NCBI GenBank assembly: GCA_947095585.1
Contig: OX352761.1
Span: 106,916,390-106,980,389, forward strand
Reading direction: 5' to 3'
Origin: Nephrocerus scutellatus
Lineage: Eukaryota > Arthropoda > Insecta > Diptera > Pipunculidae
DNA length: 64,000 bases
Shown: piece by piece, positions 22,286-33,570 of the stretch
Position numbering within the stretch: the stretch's first letter is position 1
Layout: each line of letters opens with the position of its first letter
The notes under the pieces: generated by a model
The model's database searches: none
Seen by the model: the letters and a program-made list of their open reading frames with translations, nothing else
Told to the model about the DNA's origin: nothing
Translations under genes and position numbers: made by a program

Positions 22286-23429
22286 TTTGAAACCAGTCCA
22301 TGCACTTATAAGTCCGTAAAAACTAAATACATACTAATGTCACTTTCCATTTACAGGGTAGAGATAAGATTTATCTCTGGTGGTTACAGTTTGGCGTTTC
22401 ATTTGAAAACTGTATTCAGAATACGGTTGGTTAGGCTTAAAAAAATCGATAGCGATGCGTATATTAACTTTTTTTTTCAGTTTTCTCAGGGGCAGTAACC
22501 CCTATGAATGAAAAAATTACGCCATCGCAAGCCGAGCGCTAACCAATTGATTTAAAACAAGTCCCATCAAATTTTGACTGGTAGAAGCCGATATATACGA
22601 CCCGGCAAAAAAACGTACAAATGTACACGCGTTCGCTGAAAAAATTTGCATGTCCTCTGAATATAAGCTTCGCCCTTCGGGCTCGCAATTAACATGTAAA
22701 TGAAAAAAAAAACACTTTTGAGCGAAGAAATTAAATTAATTTAGGATCGTTTTGATTTTTAATTACTTTATAAAAGTATTATAAAGTACTATCTTTTAAT
22801 AGGATAGTAGTACGGCCAGTGAAATAGTACTATTTTACTGATTGAAGTACGTACAGCAGCACTGGTCCCGAGCATGTGATTAGTTTTCAACATGACATTT
22901 GAAGACTTCTCGCCTAGTATCGAGTAGGCGATAATTTTTGCACTAGGTCTGTCATTACAGAGGGTGGGCGATGGGGGCGATTTTTTTTCCAAACATATTT
23001 TATACATATCTGATGATTATGTTTTGTTGGCAGAAAATGTAACTGAAATGTAATTCAAATCAGCATTCAGCAAATCATTTCATTGAACGTGGCAATGGCA
23101 ACACGATTTATTTAAAATTATACATATAGGGGTTTTCATAAGGGCGATCCATTTTTTTTTAATAAAAACACTTATGTATAAGATTCAGCTGTTTTTTTTA
23201 TATGAATGTACAATAAATACTATTAATTTTTGTTGCAGTATTATTTGAATACACTCCACGGAAATGATGGCGCCGTCCTGCTGAAACCATATCTTGGCTA
23301 ATTCCAATTATTCCACAACAAACCAATCAGCATCACGGATATTGATATGGATCAACCATGCATATTGAAATTAATGAAATTAAGACAAAACAGTTAATTT
23401 TTGCGAATGTATTTTTTTTTTAGTACTAC
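22286..23429. other. AT-rich noncoding stretch
   Basis: No gene or element recognised. 22665-22685 carries 'gcttcgcccttcgggctc', a small hairpin. Confidence 0.3.
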
Positions 23430-23624
<195 letters not shown>

Positions 23625-23839
23625 TTAGTGTTTAGCGCACGTAAAGTTGTCGCAACAAATGACCAAACGCTACCGTTGATAAATTAGATAATTTTTAAAC
23701 GTTGTTGAAGCGTGTGTTGTTCCACGATTAAGTGGTAGAAACTGACGAGTTAAAACGTCAAAATAAAACCAGAGTAAACTCACGACATACACCAAAAATG
23801 AATTGCTTTAAAGACGATTTTATTCTTTTTTTTTTATAC

Positions 23840-23998
23840 AAGCTGTTCCCGTAAGCTTCATTTTCCGGTAAATTTTTGAAATTTTTCATTCCGTAAAAAC
23901 CATATTTGGACTGTTACAAACATTTTAAAAAAATATGCCTAATCGGTCTAGTTATGCGCTTACCAATGAAAAGCATATAATTCTTATTTATATAGATA
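23840..23998 (-). repeat. Interspersed repeat family H, inverted copy
   Basis: The minus strand begins 'ctatataaataagaat' and continues 'gcttttcattggtaagcgca' and 'taactagaccgatta', collinear with 10323-10400. Confidence 0.55.
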
Positions 23999-24379
23999 TA
24001 CTCCCTTTTGACTTTGAAACGTGCTTCTTTGCTACTTTTTGAAACGACAGCACTGGCTATACACCTCGTAGGTATACGAACTCACTTTTCACTTTTGCGA
24101 CCAAAATCCGCCATCTGGTATCTGGAATCAAATACTCTTGTGGGTCGGAGACTGACGGATTGTGGGAGGGGGGAGGAACTGATATTAGTGTCCAATGGAC
24201 ACTGTGTATTCGATTCTATAGGGTTCGGTGTCGCCGAGGTGAATATTTATTGATATACGCCTTTATGGGATGGGTTGTCGATAACTATATTGAAGGTAAA
24301 TCAACGCTATTGTGGTGGGGGGGGGGGGATGGTCAGTGAAAGGTATATGGGGGCTAGTTAATTGTAAAATTTTACACCC
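23999..24379. other. Unassigned stretch with a poly-G run
   Basis: Contains 'ggtgggggggggggga' at about 24316-24330 and nothing else recognised. Confidence 0.35.
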
Positions 24380-24990
24380 GTGCCTTCAAAATATTCATGA
24401 ATCCTCTATTAAACAATTCGGTCCATCAGGAACTTGTTGACGTCTATTTTGAAGGCCTGTAAATTAAACGTTTCGGGAGACACGGAGTCGACTAATTGAT
24501 TCCACATTGATGTCACTCTTAGATGAAAGAAAGATTTGAAATGTGGGGTTCTACATGAAAAAGGTTTTCAGGCAAATCTATGTTGATTAGAAGTGAAACG
24601 AGTGTTCACGTTACCGACAAAAGGATCTGGATCTAGAGAACGGGTTTCTACCATAGTAGATTTAGAAAACAGACGTCTACATGTCGTCTATGCTCGAAAT
24701 AATCAAGAAATTAAGTAATAGTTACATCGTTTATCATACGGACAACTCTATTCTGAATTTCATCAAGATGAAACAAATGAGATTTTGGATACGAATGGAT
24801 ACGAAAATTCCAAAATTGGCCTAACATAAGTCTTGTATAATCTTAATACTTCAGAGGAGGTGAAGTATAAGTTACAACGTTTCAAAAATATGTGCCTTCC
24901 AAGAAAGTTCACTTGAAACTTTTAAACCTAACATTTTAAGTGAATTAGACTTTGCAATAGAGACAAAGACATTAATTACTGGTGGCAAGT
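24380..24990 (-). mobile_element. CR1/jockey-like LINE 3' fragment
   Basis: The minus strand encodes LDYFEHRRHVDVC then, further on, SFFHLRVTSMWNQLVDSVSP and ETFNLQAFKIDVNKFLMD before tandem stops at about 24412. This is the C-terminal signature of CR1/jockey-like ORF2 ('FF-RT--MWN-LP--VFP----LF---V-K-L'). Stops and frame shifts upstream show decay; truncated before RT. Confidence 0.65.
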
Positions 24991-26950
24991 AATGCTGAAC
25001 TGCCTTCTACCAACACAAAAAGCAAATTTTATTGTTGGCAAGCAAAATCCATACAGTCTTGTAAGTCTTAAGTCGTAAGTTTTTCCATTGTGAGAGCTCG
25101 GACAGCGAGTTGAATATGGTGCTGCGCCTGACTACCGACTTTCGTGTATCTTACCGGAAGTTGGAAAAACAAAGCTCCGTTTAGATTTCGAAAATATAAT
25201 TTTTATTATCTTGAGAGACCACCAGAAGATATTTTAATGTCAAAATGCAGTCATTAATTCTCCACAGTCTCTAGCGGCGGTAATTACTGATTATAGTTTT
25301 TTTTTTATATTGTCGCATGAAAAACCGTTAACTGCCATGCTCATAAATATAAATTTTATTATCTTTTTATAATTTTATTCAGAAGCGATTGTGTGCATTA
25401 AAGAATAATTAATTGAGGAATAAATTTGTATCCAACCAAGAAACTTATAGGGGAGAAACACGTTACGTGCTTACTAAGCACATTTGAGGTAATTGAAGCT
25501 CCATTTTGATGTTAGTTAACCGAATGGAGCACTCGGATTGATTAAAAAAAAATCCATTAAATGTGAGCGCATAACATTTTATGGATTTTAGGAAATCAAA
25601 TATTCGTAAAGGAATGAAAGGCAACCTCCTAAATTATGCCTTGATGTGTACTTATTCATTTTTAGAGCCTTAAATCGTAACGTAACGACTTTATTCCCAA
25701 TTAATTTCTATTGTACTCCAGTGCTGATGATGTCTTCAGTTTTATGACCCAAAGGCAATTCGGACGCCCAGCTGATGTGTTTTTATTAATATGCAAGAGC
25801 ATTCAATTTCGCTTTTATTGTCAATTTCCTTCCCCTCCTGCAGGTACAAAGTGTTGTTATGAAAGAGGTCCAGGTTCACCGTATGCATTTGTAAGAGAAA
25901 GGGGAAACATGTGCTCAGCTCACGCGTATTGTGGCCGCCTTTGGCGATTGAATCCTGCTAACAACTGCGTTATAGCAAAGAACTGACCTTTCTTTTTGGT
26001 TGTTGTTTGTTGCTGTTTGTTTGTTGAGTTTTTCACTTTTATGCATACATTTGTCCATTTATCCAGTGAGGTGTTCAAGTCTTTTTCTGCGTCCGTCCGT
26101 CCGTATTCATGAGTGCTTTACCTGTTGCATGTACATACGCTACAAATTCTTTTATGTTGTTTTTTTTTACCCCTCGACACTTTAATGGTAATCCCGACAG
26201 GAAAGTGATTTCTTGGTCATCTCTTTAGTGCCTTGGCTATGGCCATATACATTGGGCAAGTAGTAACTTCAAGTCATGCGGCTTATTTGTTTTGACGGCT
26301 TTTATATTATAATGCGCACATCCTTAGCATAAAGCATAGCAGCCTATAGACACAGTCGGATACGGGGAACACGGACATGCGTAGCATTCTTTATTTATTA
26401 TGCACGCAATCGGTTTGGTTTGGTGTTCTTACAATGGCTCGCTTGGATCCTGATGGGTTAAATCGGATGAAAGCGAATCTGGAAAATCCCTTTTTATGTG
26501 TTTTATGTGCGCGCTCTTCTCAGTATATTCTGGTGATGATACGTACCCATAGTCATGGATGGTTTTGGGTTTAATTAAATGCGAAGTAGGTGCGTGTGGG
26601 AATCGAAATGATGGACGAAGATAAAAAGCGGATTAAGCAGAGAACGAGCCATGTACTCGTAATTTATCCCCTTGGTTTCTGTTCGAGACCTGCCGAGCGA
26701 GGTAGTGCGTGTGTCTAGAATGCCTAACAAGACCAGGGCAAACCCGCCTGACCATCGGTTGATCTTGTTAACCGATTTCTGTTAAATTTAATCCGAATGT
26801 TCTACATCAGCAGATAGATTTTTAATGCAGATTTTCTGAAATACTAATTATCTTGCCAAACAAAGATTGAAATCAGTTGAAGCTTACTTTTTGGGTTCAT
26901 ATTGTCCATTAAATTAGTTGAAATTTTTGTACTCAATAAAAATTCCAGCA
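24991..26950. other. Gene-free stretch, nothing recognised
   Basis: Two kb of AT-rich sequence. Open frames here (for example 25711-25986) have no recognisable similarity or conserved codon pattern. No RNA gene structure was seen. Confidence 0.35.
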
Positions 26951-27016
26951 CAATGGTTCCGAAGCAGTCTATAAATATGGTTCTCTATGTATTTATAGAT
27001 TACTTCGGAACCATTG
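26951..27016. repeat. Long near-perfect hairpin (27-bp arms, 12-bp loop)
   Basis: 26951-26977 and 26990-27016 are inverted repeats with 25 of 27 matching bases (arm core CAATGGTTCCGAAG). The size and tight loop suit a small-RNA precursor-like fold or a short fold-back transposon; the arms are AT-rich distally. Confidence 0.7.
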
Positions 27017-27544
27017 ATCCAGTATTTTGTAATTTTACGGAAATACATTTACGCAAATAGAATGGGTCCTATACCATACTCTGAATGCAATAATTGTAGA
27101 CATTTTTGATTTGAACGTCACAAAAGAGTCACAGATTTTGCAAATTTATGTCATTTCATTGAGATTTTCTTTAATTTTCAGGTTATTTTTTGTCATAAAG
27201 TTGATTTTCTATAGCTATAGTTTGTTGTAAGGAACTCATAGCAAATGAGACTTTACCGCGTGGGAAAACAATCTTCCTCCCTATGTCCATTTCATATTTA
27301 TAAATTTTTGGGGGAGGAAGAGTTTGATTTAGAAATGTGCTTCACTAAATTTGTGTACTTTTTCTGTGTTCGTGATCGATCAAGTAACATATTATGTTCG
27401 GAATATGCTTGGGACAGCGTGGGCGAGAAGATGTTTATGAGCTTTTGTTTTGAATGCCTGTGGATCATAGTGATGTGGAAAGACAGAGCTTGGCAGAGCA
27501 TTCAACATACGTGTTGTACTCGATTTTTTTCTCCCTATTTTATT
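27017..27544. other. Noncoding stretch
   Basis: The 119-codon frame at 27245-27604 partly overlaps the LINE tail and is not a convincing gene. Confidence 0.3.
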
Positions 27545-28740
27545 ATGCTATCTAGGTCAGAATTTAACGTGCTTAACATACGACGTTGTTTGAGTTCCAC
27601 ATGAGAAGTGAAGGGACGTTCCTCAAACTTATATGAGAAGCTGAGAGTGCTGTCGTCAGCGAAAGAGTGAATTGGATTAGAAGTCACAGATAAGAGATCA
27701 TTAATAAAAATAAGAAAGAGTGTCGGGGACAGAACAGAGCCCTGGGGAACGCCAGCATTTATGTGGTGTATTTCAGACTTGAAACCGTACAAAACAACTT
27801 CAACTGAGCGATCCAAAAGATAGCTTCTAATCCAATGAAGCAGTTTTTCACCGACTCCATAAGCACACATTTTGGACAAAAGAGCTTGATGCCAAACTCT
27901 ATCAAATACTTTGGAAATATCGAGTGCAACAGCTTTGCTTTCACCAAATTGTTGCAAAGACTGTTCGGTGAGATATACCATCAAATCACCAGTGGAACGT
28001 TGCCCACGAAATCCGTACTGCCGGTCACTAAAGATTTCATTCGTTTCAAGATATTTCATGAGCTGAAAATTGATCAGCGTTTCCATGACCTTGGAAAGAA
28101 TGGATGTATGTGCTATGGGTCGATACGAAGAAGGACACGACGGCTCGCGTTTTTTTGGGTATGGGCTGGACAAAGGCTGTTTTCCAACTTCTCGAGAAGA
28201 GTCAAGAAGAATAGGATAGATGGAAAAGCTTACGCAATGGTAATGCCATGCCAGCTTTGAAGAACACCTCTTCAGAACTAATGGGGAAATACCATCTGGC
28301 CCAGCGGGTTTGTGAATGTTGAGATCGTTTAAAACTCTAGCAACTGCACGAGTACGAATGAAGATCTATCCCATAGAGTGTTCAATACTCGGGGGTGCAG
28401 GCGGCATCAATGCACAATCTGGAAGCGTGGAGGTAGCTGCAAAATATGCAGCAAACAGATTGGCGTTGTCTTTAGAGTTGACAACTGGAGTGTCATTGTA
28501 AATGAGCGTTGGAATGGACGACGAGGCTGTATTTTTGATTCTTTTCGCGAATGGCCAAAAAATTTTTACTACCTTTTGGACATTGCAGTATTTTTTGCCT
28601 CAATTTTTGGTCGTAGGCGAATTTGACTCGCCGAAGATGAGCATCGCAATCATTTCTGGCTCGTTTAAAATTGGTTCGTTTTCCTCTGTAGGGTTTGCTT
28701 TGTAAAGCCGAAAGCATACCTCTCTAATCCTAGAAGCCTC
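27545..28740 (-). mobile_element. CR1-like LINE, reverse transcriptase (copy 1)
   Basis: The minus strand encodes 28717-28493 a linker (KPYRGKRTNFKRARND) and 28173-27545 an RT core: SYRPIAHTSILSKVMETLIN, YGFRGQRSTGDLMVYLTEQ, VALDISKVFDRVWH, GVPQGSVLSPTLFLIFINDL and the catalytic SFADDSTLSF. The catalytic aspartates are intact but frames change at about 28190. The element stops abruptly after TLNSDLDSII, and its upstream end meets an RTE fragment at 28740-28770. It shares high similarity with the plus-strand copy at 37561-38840. Confidence 0.8.
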
Positions 28741-28759
28741 TTTACAAAGTTTCAATCAC

Positions 28760-29350
28760 AAGCTCCTCCATTCATCATCATATTTGGCGCTACAAACTGG
28801 GTCCGGTCCTGGCCTCTCGCAAAAAGTCTCTCCACCGGTCCAGATTTTGAGCAGATGTCATCCAGTTTAACATTCCTAAGCTCTGGGCGTCCTGGTTTAC
28901 GCCATACTTCCAGCGTAGGCTTGGCCGGCCTCGCTGTCGTGTTCCATAAATACTACCGCAAAGGACTTTCCGAGCAGGATTATATACCAGCAGCTTGACA
29001 GACCAAAGTAGGCTTTGTTGGCTTTGAGCAACCGTGCGCGTATTTCTGGTTCCACGCTGTTATCGGCTGCTATTGCTTACCCGGGATAGTTAAAGGATTG
29101 CACTACTTCAAACTCGCGCTCCACTATTTTAATTGAGAGACCAATGCTTGATCTTCTACTCGCAGACGTGGCCACCATGTACTTTGTTCTGCTCTCATTT
29201 ATGTGCAGCCCCAGATTTCGTGCCACCCGCTCGATCTGGATAAAAGCTTCCTGTACAGCTCTTGGGTTTCTACAAACGATGTCAATATCGTCTGCGTAAG
29301 TCAGTATCTGAATGGACTTATAGAGGATTGTTCCTCTCGCAGTTAAGATA
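28760..29350 (-). mobile_element. RTE-like LINE fragment inserted in the CR1-like copy (copy 2 of 5)
   Basis: The minus strand carries the RTE C-terminus (landmarks 'gaccggacccagtttg', 'acgcccagagcttaggaatg', 'gtttatggaacacgacagcg') and ends with a short ATG-repeat tail ('atatgatgatgaatgg'), the kind of simple 3' tail typical of RTE elements. Compared with copy 1 an internal piece is missing between 'actttccgagcaggatt' and 'agaccaaagtaggctttg'. It separates the endonuclease (29351-29606) from the RT (27545-28740) of the CR1-like host. Confidence 0.7.
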
Positions 29351-29606
29351 GAGTCTCAGATGACTTTCTCCAACGCAAGGTTGGTGATTCGACAACGAGA
29401 AATTTGCTGATTTGATGGTCTGAAGAGATTAGAGGTGATAATACACTGAACGTGTATTTGTTAGGATAAGAGGTACGAAATAAGTCAAGGGTATTGACGT
29501 TATGACTTACAATGTCTAGAATTGGAGTGTGCTTATTCACAAACTGAGTGAGAATGTTAAACTCAGCTATTAACTGAATATACCTTTCTTGTGGTGTTGT
29601 TATCAA
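29351..29606 (-). mobile_element. CR1-like LINE endonuclease fragment
   Basis: The minus strand encodes LTQFVNKHTPILDIVSHNVN, LDLFRTSYPNKYTFSV and LSPLISSDHQIS, the C-terminal part of an apurinic-type endonuclease (SDH motif intact). Together with 27545-28740 it looks like one minus-strand CR1-like element split by an RTE insertion. Confidence 0.65.
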
Positions 29607-30060
29607 AATTGCGGCAGATCTTAGAGAAGACCCAAGAAGTACAGATCGATACTCACCAGCATGTTATCGAATTCAAAGCCGCATATATAGAGACGAGCTA
29701 TACAACGCCATGTCTTTGTTTTAGCACCCCTTCCAAATATGTTTGACGAAGGATAATTCTTGCGGCTCGGTCAATATTGCAAACCATTTGACCGAGTCCT
29801 TGGATGTTTAGAAAGAGTTGAGGCAAGATGATGCACTGTCATGTGGATGTGACTTCTTTCGCCAACAACTTGACCGAGTCCTTAGATGTTACGAAAGAAT
29901 TGAAGCAAGGTGATGCGCTTTCATGTGAATGTGATCCCTCTCGGATCACTAAGAAGACCCTGTATAACTTATTAATCATACCCGTCCTGCTCTTTGGCTA
30001 TCTGTCAAGTGCTGATGGTCGTTTCTAACCAAAAATTCTGTGGACGATTTTTGGTCTTTG
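29607..30060 (+). mobile_element. RTE-like LINE family 3 fragment (RT), with internal duplication
   Basis: The plus strand from 'gcggcagatcttagagaag' encodes pieces of RT (LRQILEKTQE-type, YRDELYNAMS, NNLTESLDV, QGDALSC). The segment 29788-29852 is repeated at 29870-29934 (start 'ttgaccgagtcctt.gatgtt'). A sister fragment is at 35440-35995. Confidence 0.6.
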
Positions 30061-31719
30061 GTAGATGAACGCCTCGCCACCTTGAAGGATAGGTGTTCGC
30101 AATTGTGAGCATTTAGCAAAAGACCGTGTTAATTGGCATGTTTGTTGAGACTCAGGTTCACCCTAAACTACTCGTATAGTGCCAGCGGAACTATTCGTAA
30201 GTATGGATGACCAGCAAACTCGTGTTGTAGTGCATATAGCAGTTGATTGAACTATGAAATTTTGAATAAATTTTAAAAATTTCATTACTCGTAGTAGACC
30301 ATTTAGCACTGTTTCGTATTCCGCTTTGAATTAATCACGAAATTCAAATCTATTTGCAAAAGTATTGGATTGGCATACCTGGTGTCGACTTTTTCTGATT
30401 AACATGAATTTTGGCTATTTCTTCAATGCTGTCTTAATAGAAATAACAAATTATCACTGAGATAGTAACTTAAAACGTTTGTTCTTCTACATCAAACAGT
30501 CAGTTTAGATGTATAACCGATTTACCTAAAACTTTCTACATTACTACGGGTTTGTAAATTTATTATTTTATCAGGATATTGCTGATAAGCGATAACCCCT
30601 GTACGTGTGAGGCACAATTAACCAATTTGAGACCCACATTCATCGATCATCACTGAAAAAAAAGGCAATCTGATGCAAAATGTGACAGACAGCCAAGTCA
30701 CTGTGACCTGATCATCATAAGCATAAGCGCCAAACAATCCGATTAAATCCAGAAAACATTTTGACAACCAATTCTTCTTCGTTTGAATTACATTCTGCTG
30801 CAGTTAGACTTTAAAAGCAATTCATCTCTTTAGAACCAAGGAAAATTTTAAACAAATAGTGCTTTGAAATACAACCGCGAAATTAAGTCATCTCCTGCCG
30901 GAGATGTGGCCGCACGACCGACAGTTGGCGGTCGTCATCTCGAGCTTGGTGTAGTGATCCATTCATCCGGATCGGACACCGTCATTGTCTTCGTCACATC
31001 CGTATGAAACTATCTATCTTCGGTGGATATCTTAAAGTGATCTCATTAGATTTTTCACGAGACACCCACATTCCGTTCACTCGTTCATTACCATATTTCC
31101 TAAGCTACGTGAGTTTGTGCAGATCAAAGCAAATGCCAACAAATGAACGATCGAACCAAACGAACAATTGCTCTCGTCAGCTGCAGTTCATTTTGTTTGC
31201 AAGTGCGTGTGTGTGTGTGTGCTAGACTTTGAATTGAATTTTCATACAAACGAGTACGGATGAAAACGATAATCACATGTTCATGGCTTGAGGAAAATAG
31301 ACAGATATTATAGTGAGATGCAAAAGTTTTTGGACCATTTATGATTGTTTTCTCCGTTAAATAGCAGTATTTTATTATCCATATTTGTATGCAATACAAC
31401 AACAATACGAAATCGAGCTTTTTATCAGAACCCAAAATTTGTTTGCTTTCGTTCGTGAATGTTGGTGTAATTGTCGTAGGTTATCAAGCATCCATGTTAC
31501 CAGATTAGAATATAAAATATTGTTTGCAAAGCAAATATTGTTCAATAATTATATATTCGAATGAACTATTCTGCTAATTGTGATTTAAAATCAATAATTA
31601 AATTCGATTTTCTGTAACCTATTGTGTAAATAAAAACCAATTTGTATGATTTGGTGCCGGTAAAATATATTACAAAAAAACAACCAATAAAAATTAAAAT
31701 TTTTCTTGTAAATTCTCTA
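30061..31719. other. Gene-free stretch
   Basis: Nothing coding recognised. A short (GT)n microsatellite lies at about 31202-31221. AT-rich elsewhere. Confidence 0.35.
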
Positions 31720-32580
31720 ATTGGGGTAAAATTGTATATTGGGGTCCCCAAGGGGCCGATCGCTCCAAATTTTTACAAAAAGTGTTTTTCCGACCCGACC
31801 GACCCCGCGGCCCGAGGGGCCTCAAATTTTAATAGAAAGTGTTGTCTTGGGTATATCTCCCATGTGTGCAAAATTTCAATAAAATCGGGCTGTAGGAAGT
31901 CACAAGATTTGGCCAGCCAGCCAGCCAGCCAGCCACGGGCAAGTGAAGTTAATATAGAAAATTTAAAAAGAAACAATCCATAAAAATTAAAAATTTTCTT
32001 GTATATTCTCTAATCGGAGATATACACATGTGTGCAAAGTTTGAAAAAATTGGTTAAATTTAAAAAAAATTATATGGTACCGCCTTGGCTGTGGGGCCCG
32101 ATCACTTGCAAATTTTTACAAAAGGTGATGTCCACCGGAGATACGCATGTGAATAAAATTTTTTTTTTGTATCGGAGTCCCTCGACCGTAAGGCCCTATC
32201 ACTTCAAAATTTTTACAAGAGGTGTTGTCCATCGGATATACACATGTGTACAAAATTTGAAAGAAAATTGGGTAGATTTTTTAAAAAACTAGTATGGGGT
32301 TCCCCGACGCCGGACCCCGATCACTACAAAATTTTAACAAAAAATTTTGTCCATCGGATATAAATAAAACATAAAATCGGGTAAAGTTTTTAAAATATTT
32401 GTATTGGAGTCACCCGACCACGAGACCCGAGGGGCACCAAATTTGAATAGAAAATGTTGCCACCGGAAATACAAATGTGTGTAAAGTTTCAATAAAATAA
32501 GGCTTTGGGAAGTGGGTTAAAAGTTAATCGCACGATAAACACACATACACACGGGCACGCGAAGTAAATATAGAGAATTT
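31720..32580 (+). repeat. Tandem repeat family S, longest array
   Basis: At least six degenerate units; the 'cggagatacacatgtgt' landmark falls near 31850, 32015, 32135, 32232, 32355 and 32461, so units are about 100-125 bp. Each unit has a GGGGCCC/CCTCG-rich core followed by 'aaatttttacaaaa'. A CCAG microsatellite (about 31912-31936) and the word 'acgggcaagtgaagtt' lie inside; the second end shows 'acgggcacgcgaagtaa', so two sub-elements of the family may be joined. Confidence 0.65.
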
Positions 32581-33570
32581 AAGAAAGAACAACTCGTCAA
32601 CTTCGTTTTGTAGTACAAGGAGAAATTAGTCAACGGAGGAATCATCTGCATCTGCAAGAGACCAGCGAAATTTCAGAATCTAGAAGACCTTTTGGCACCT
32701 TATTGGAGTTTTGGTAAATTTAGATTGATAATTAAGCTCAGCTCTGATAATTAAGCTCAGTGGTCAGCCATCAGCAGAATAGGGGGATAATATAGAAAGC
32801 ATCAGAATTGCAGGTGTCCGTAACTATATCTGACTGGTGGAAGTGCGATCAAACCTCTCATAATTTAATTGTCGTAGTAGTCGGTCGTTTTTCGGAATTA
32901 AATTTTTAATTTTTTAATTATTTCTTTTTATATCATATAAATTTAAAAGAAAGGAATCCAATTTCAAATCATGAAATGAAAGGCCTGAATTGGAGGAGGT
33001 TGCGAGGAACCGCAGAGAATCATCAAGAGCTCAATTCGAGTCAAGATTTTTCGCTCATCCTTGATGTGGTGTTTGGCGTTGGAGCTTATCGGCTCGATAG
33101 TTGTGCGTCCCATTTTCGTTTGTTAGGCCTGGTACTCCAAACGAATCCGGTACAATTAACTGTCGAGTTGTGGGCATTCAAGAAAGAAGTCAGCTAGTTC
33201 CTAAGAGACCGAATTTTTCAATAGAGGCTCCAAGAATTTTGAAGGCTCACGTATGTAATTTTTTTTTGTAATATTTTCTTGGTCAAGGTTTTTTGTAGTT
33301 TTCCTTGACCATGATCCATTCATTAAAGCATTTGGACTCGCGTCGTTTTAGTTTTGTGAACGTTTTTTCCGTATTGCTTTTTTCAATGAATCAGGGAGAA
33401 TTCCGAGAAAATAAAATTGAAACCGGCTACAAACGTGAGAAATGTGATATATGGTAAATCACATTTCTCCGATTTACTTCTTAATTTTAATAAAGGGTTT
33501 AGCCCACCTTATTGCCGTGGCGCAAGTCATTCAGGGAGTATTCCCTTGGCAATAAGTTTAAATATATATA
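32581..33570. other. Noncoding stretch with scraps of RTE 5' leader
   Basis: 32764-32865 ('cagccatcagcaga', 'atctgactggtggaagtgcg', 'atcaaacctc') matches the leader of the RTE copy at 55618-55710. The rest is AT-rich and unassigned. Confidence 0.4.
33437..33469. repeat. Perfect 12-bp hairpin
   Basis: GAGAAATGTGAT, a 9-base loop, then ATCACATTTCTC. Confidence 0.6.

Noticed and set aside
25711..25986. 91-codon frame with several cysteines
   Set aside because: No signal peptide, no family pattern and no neighbours that suggest a gene.
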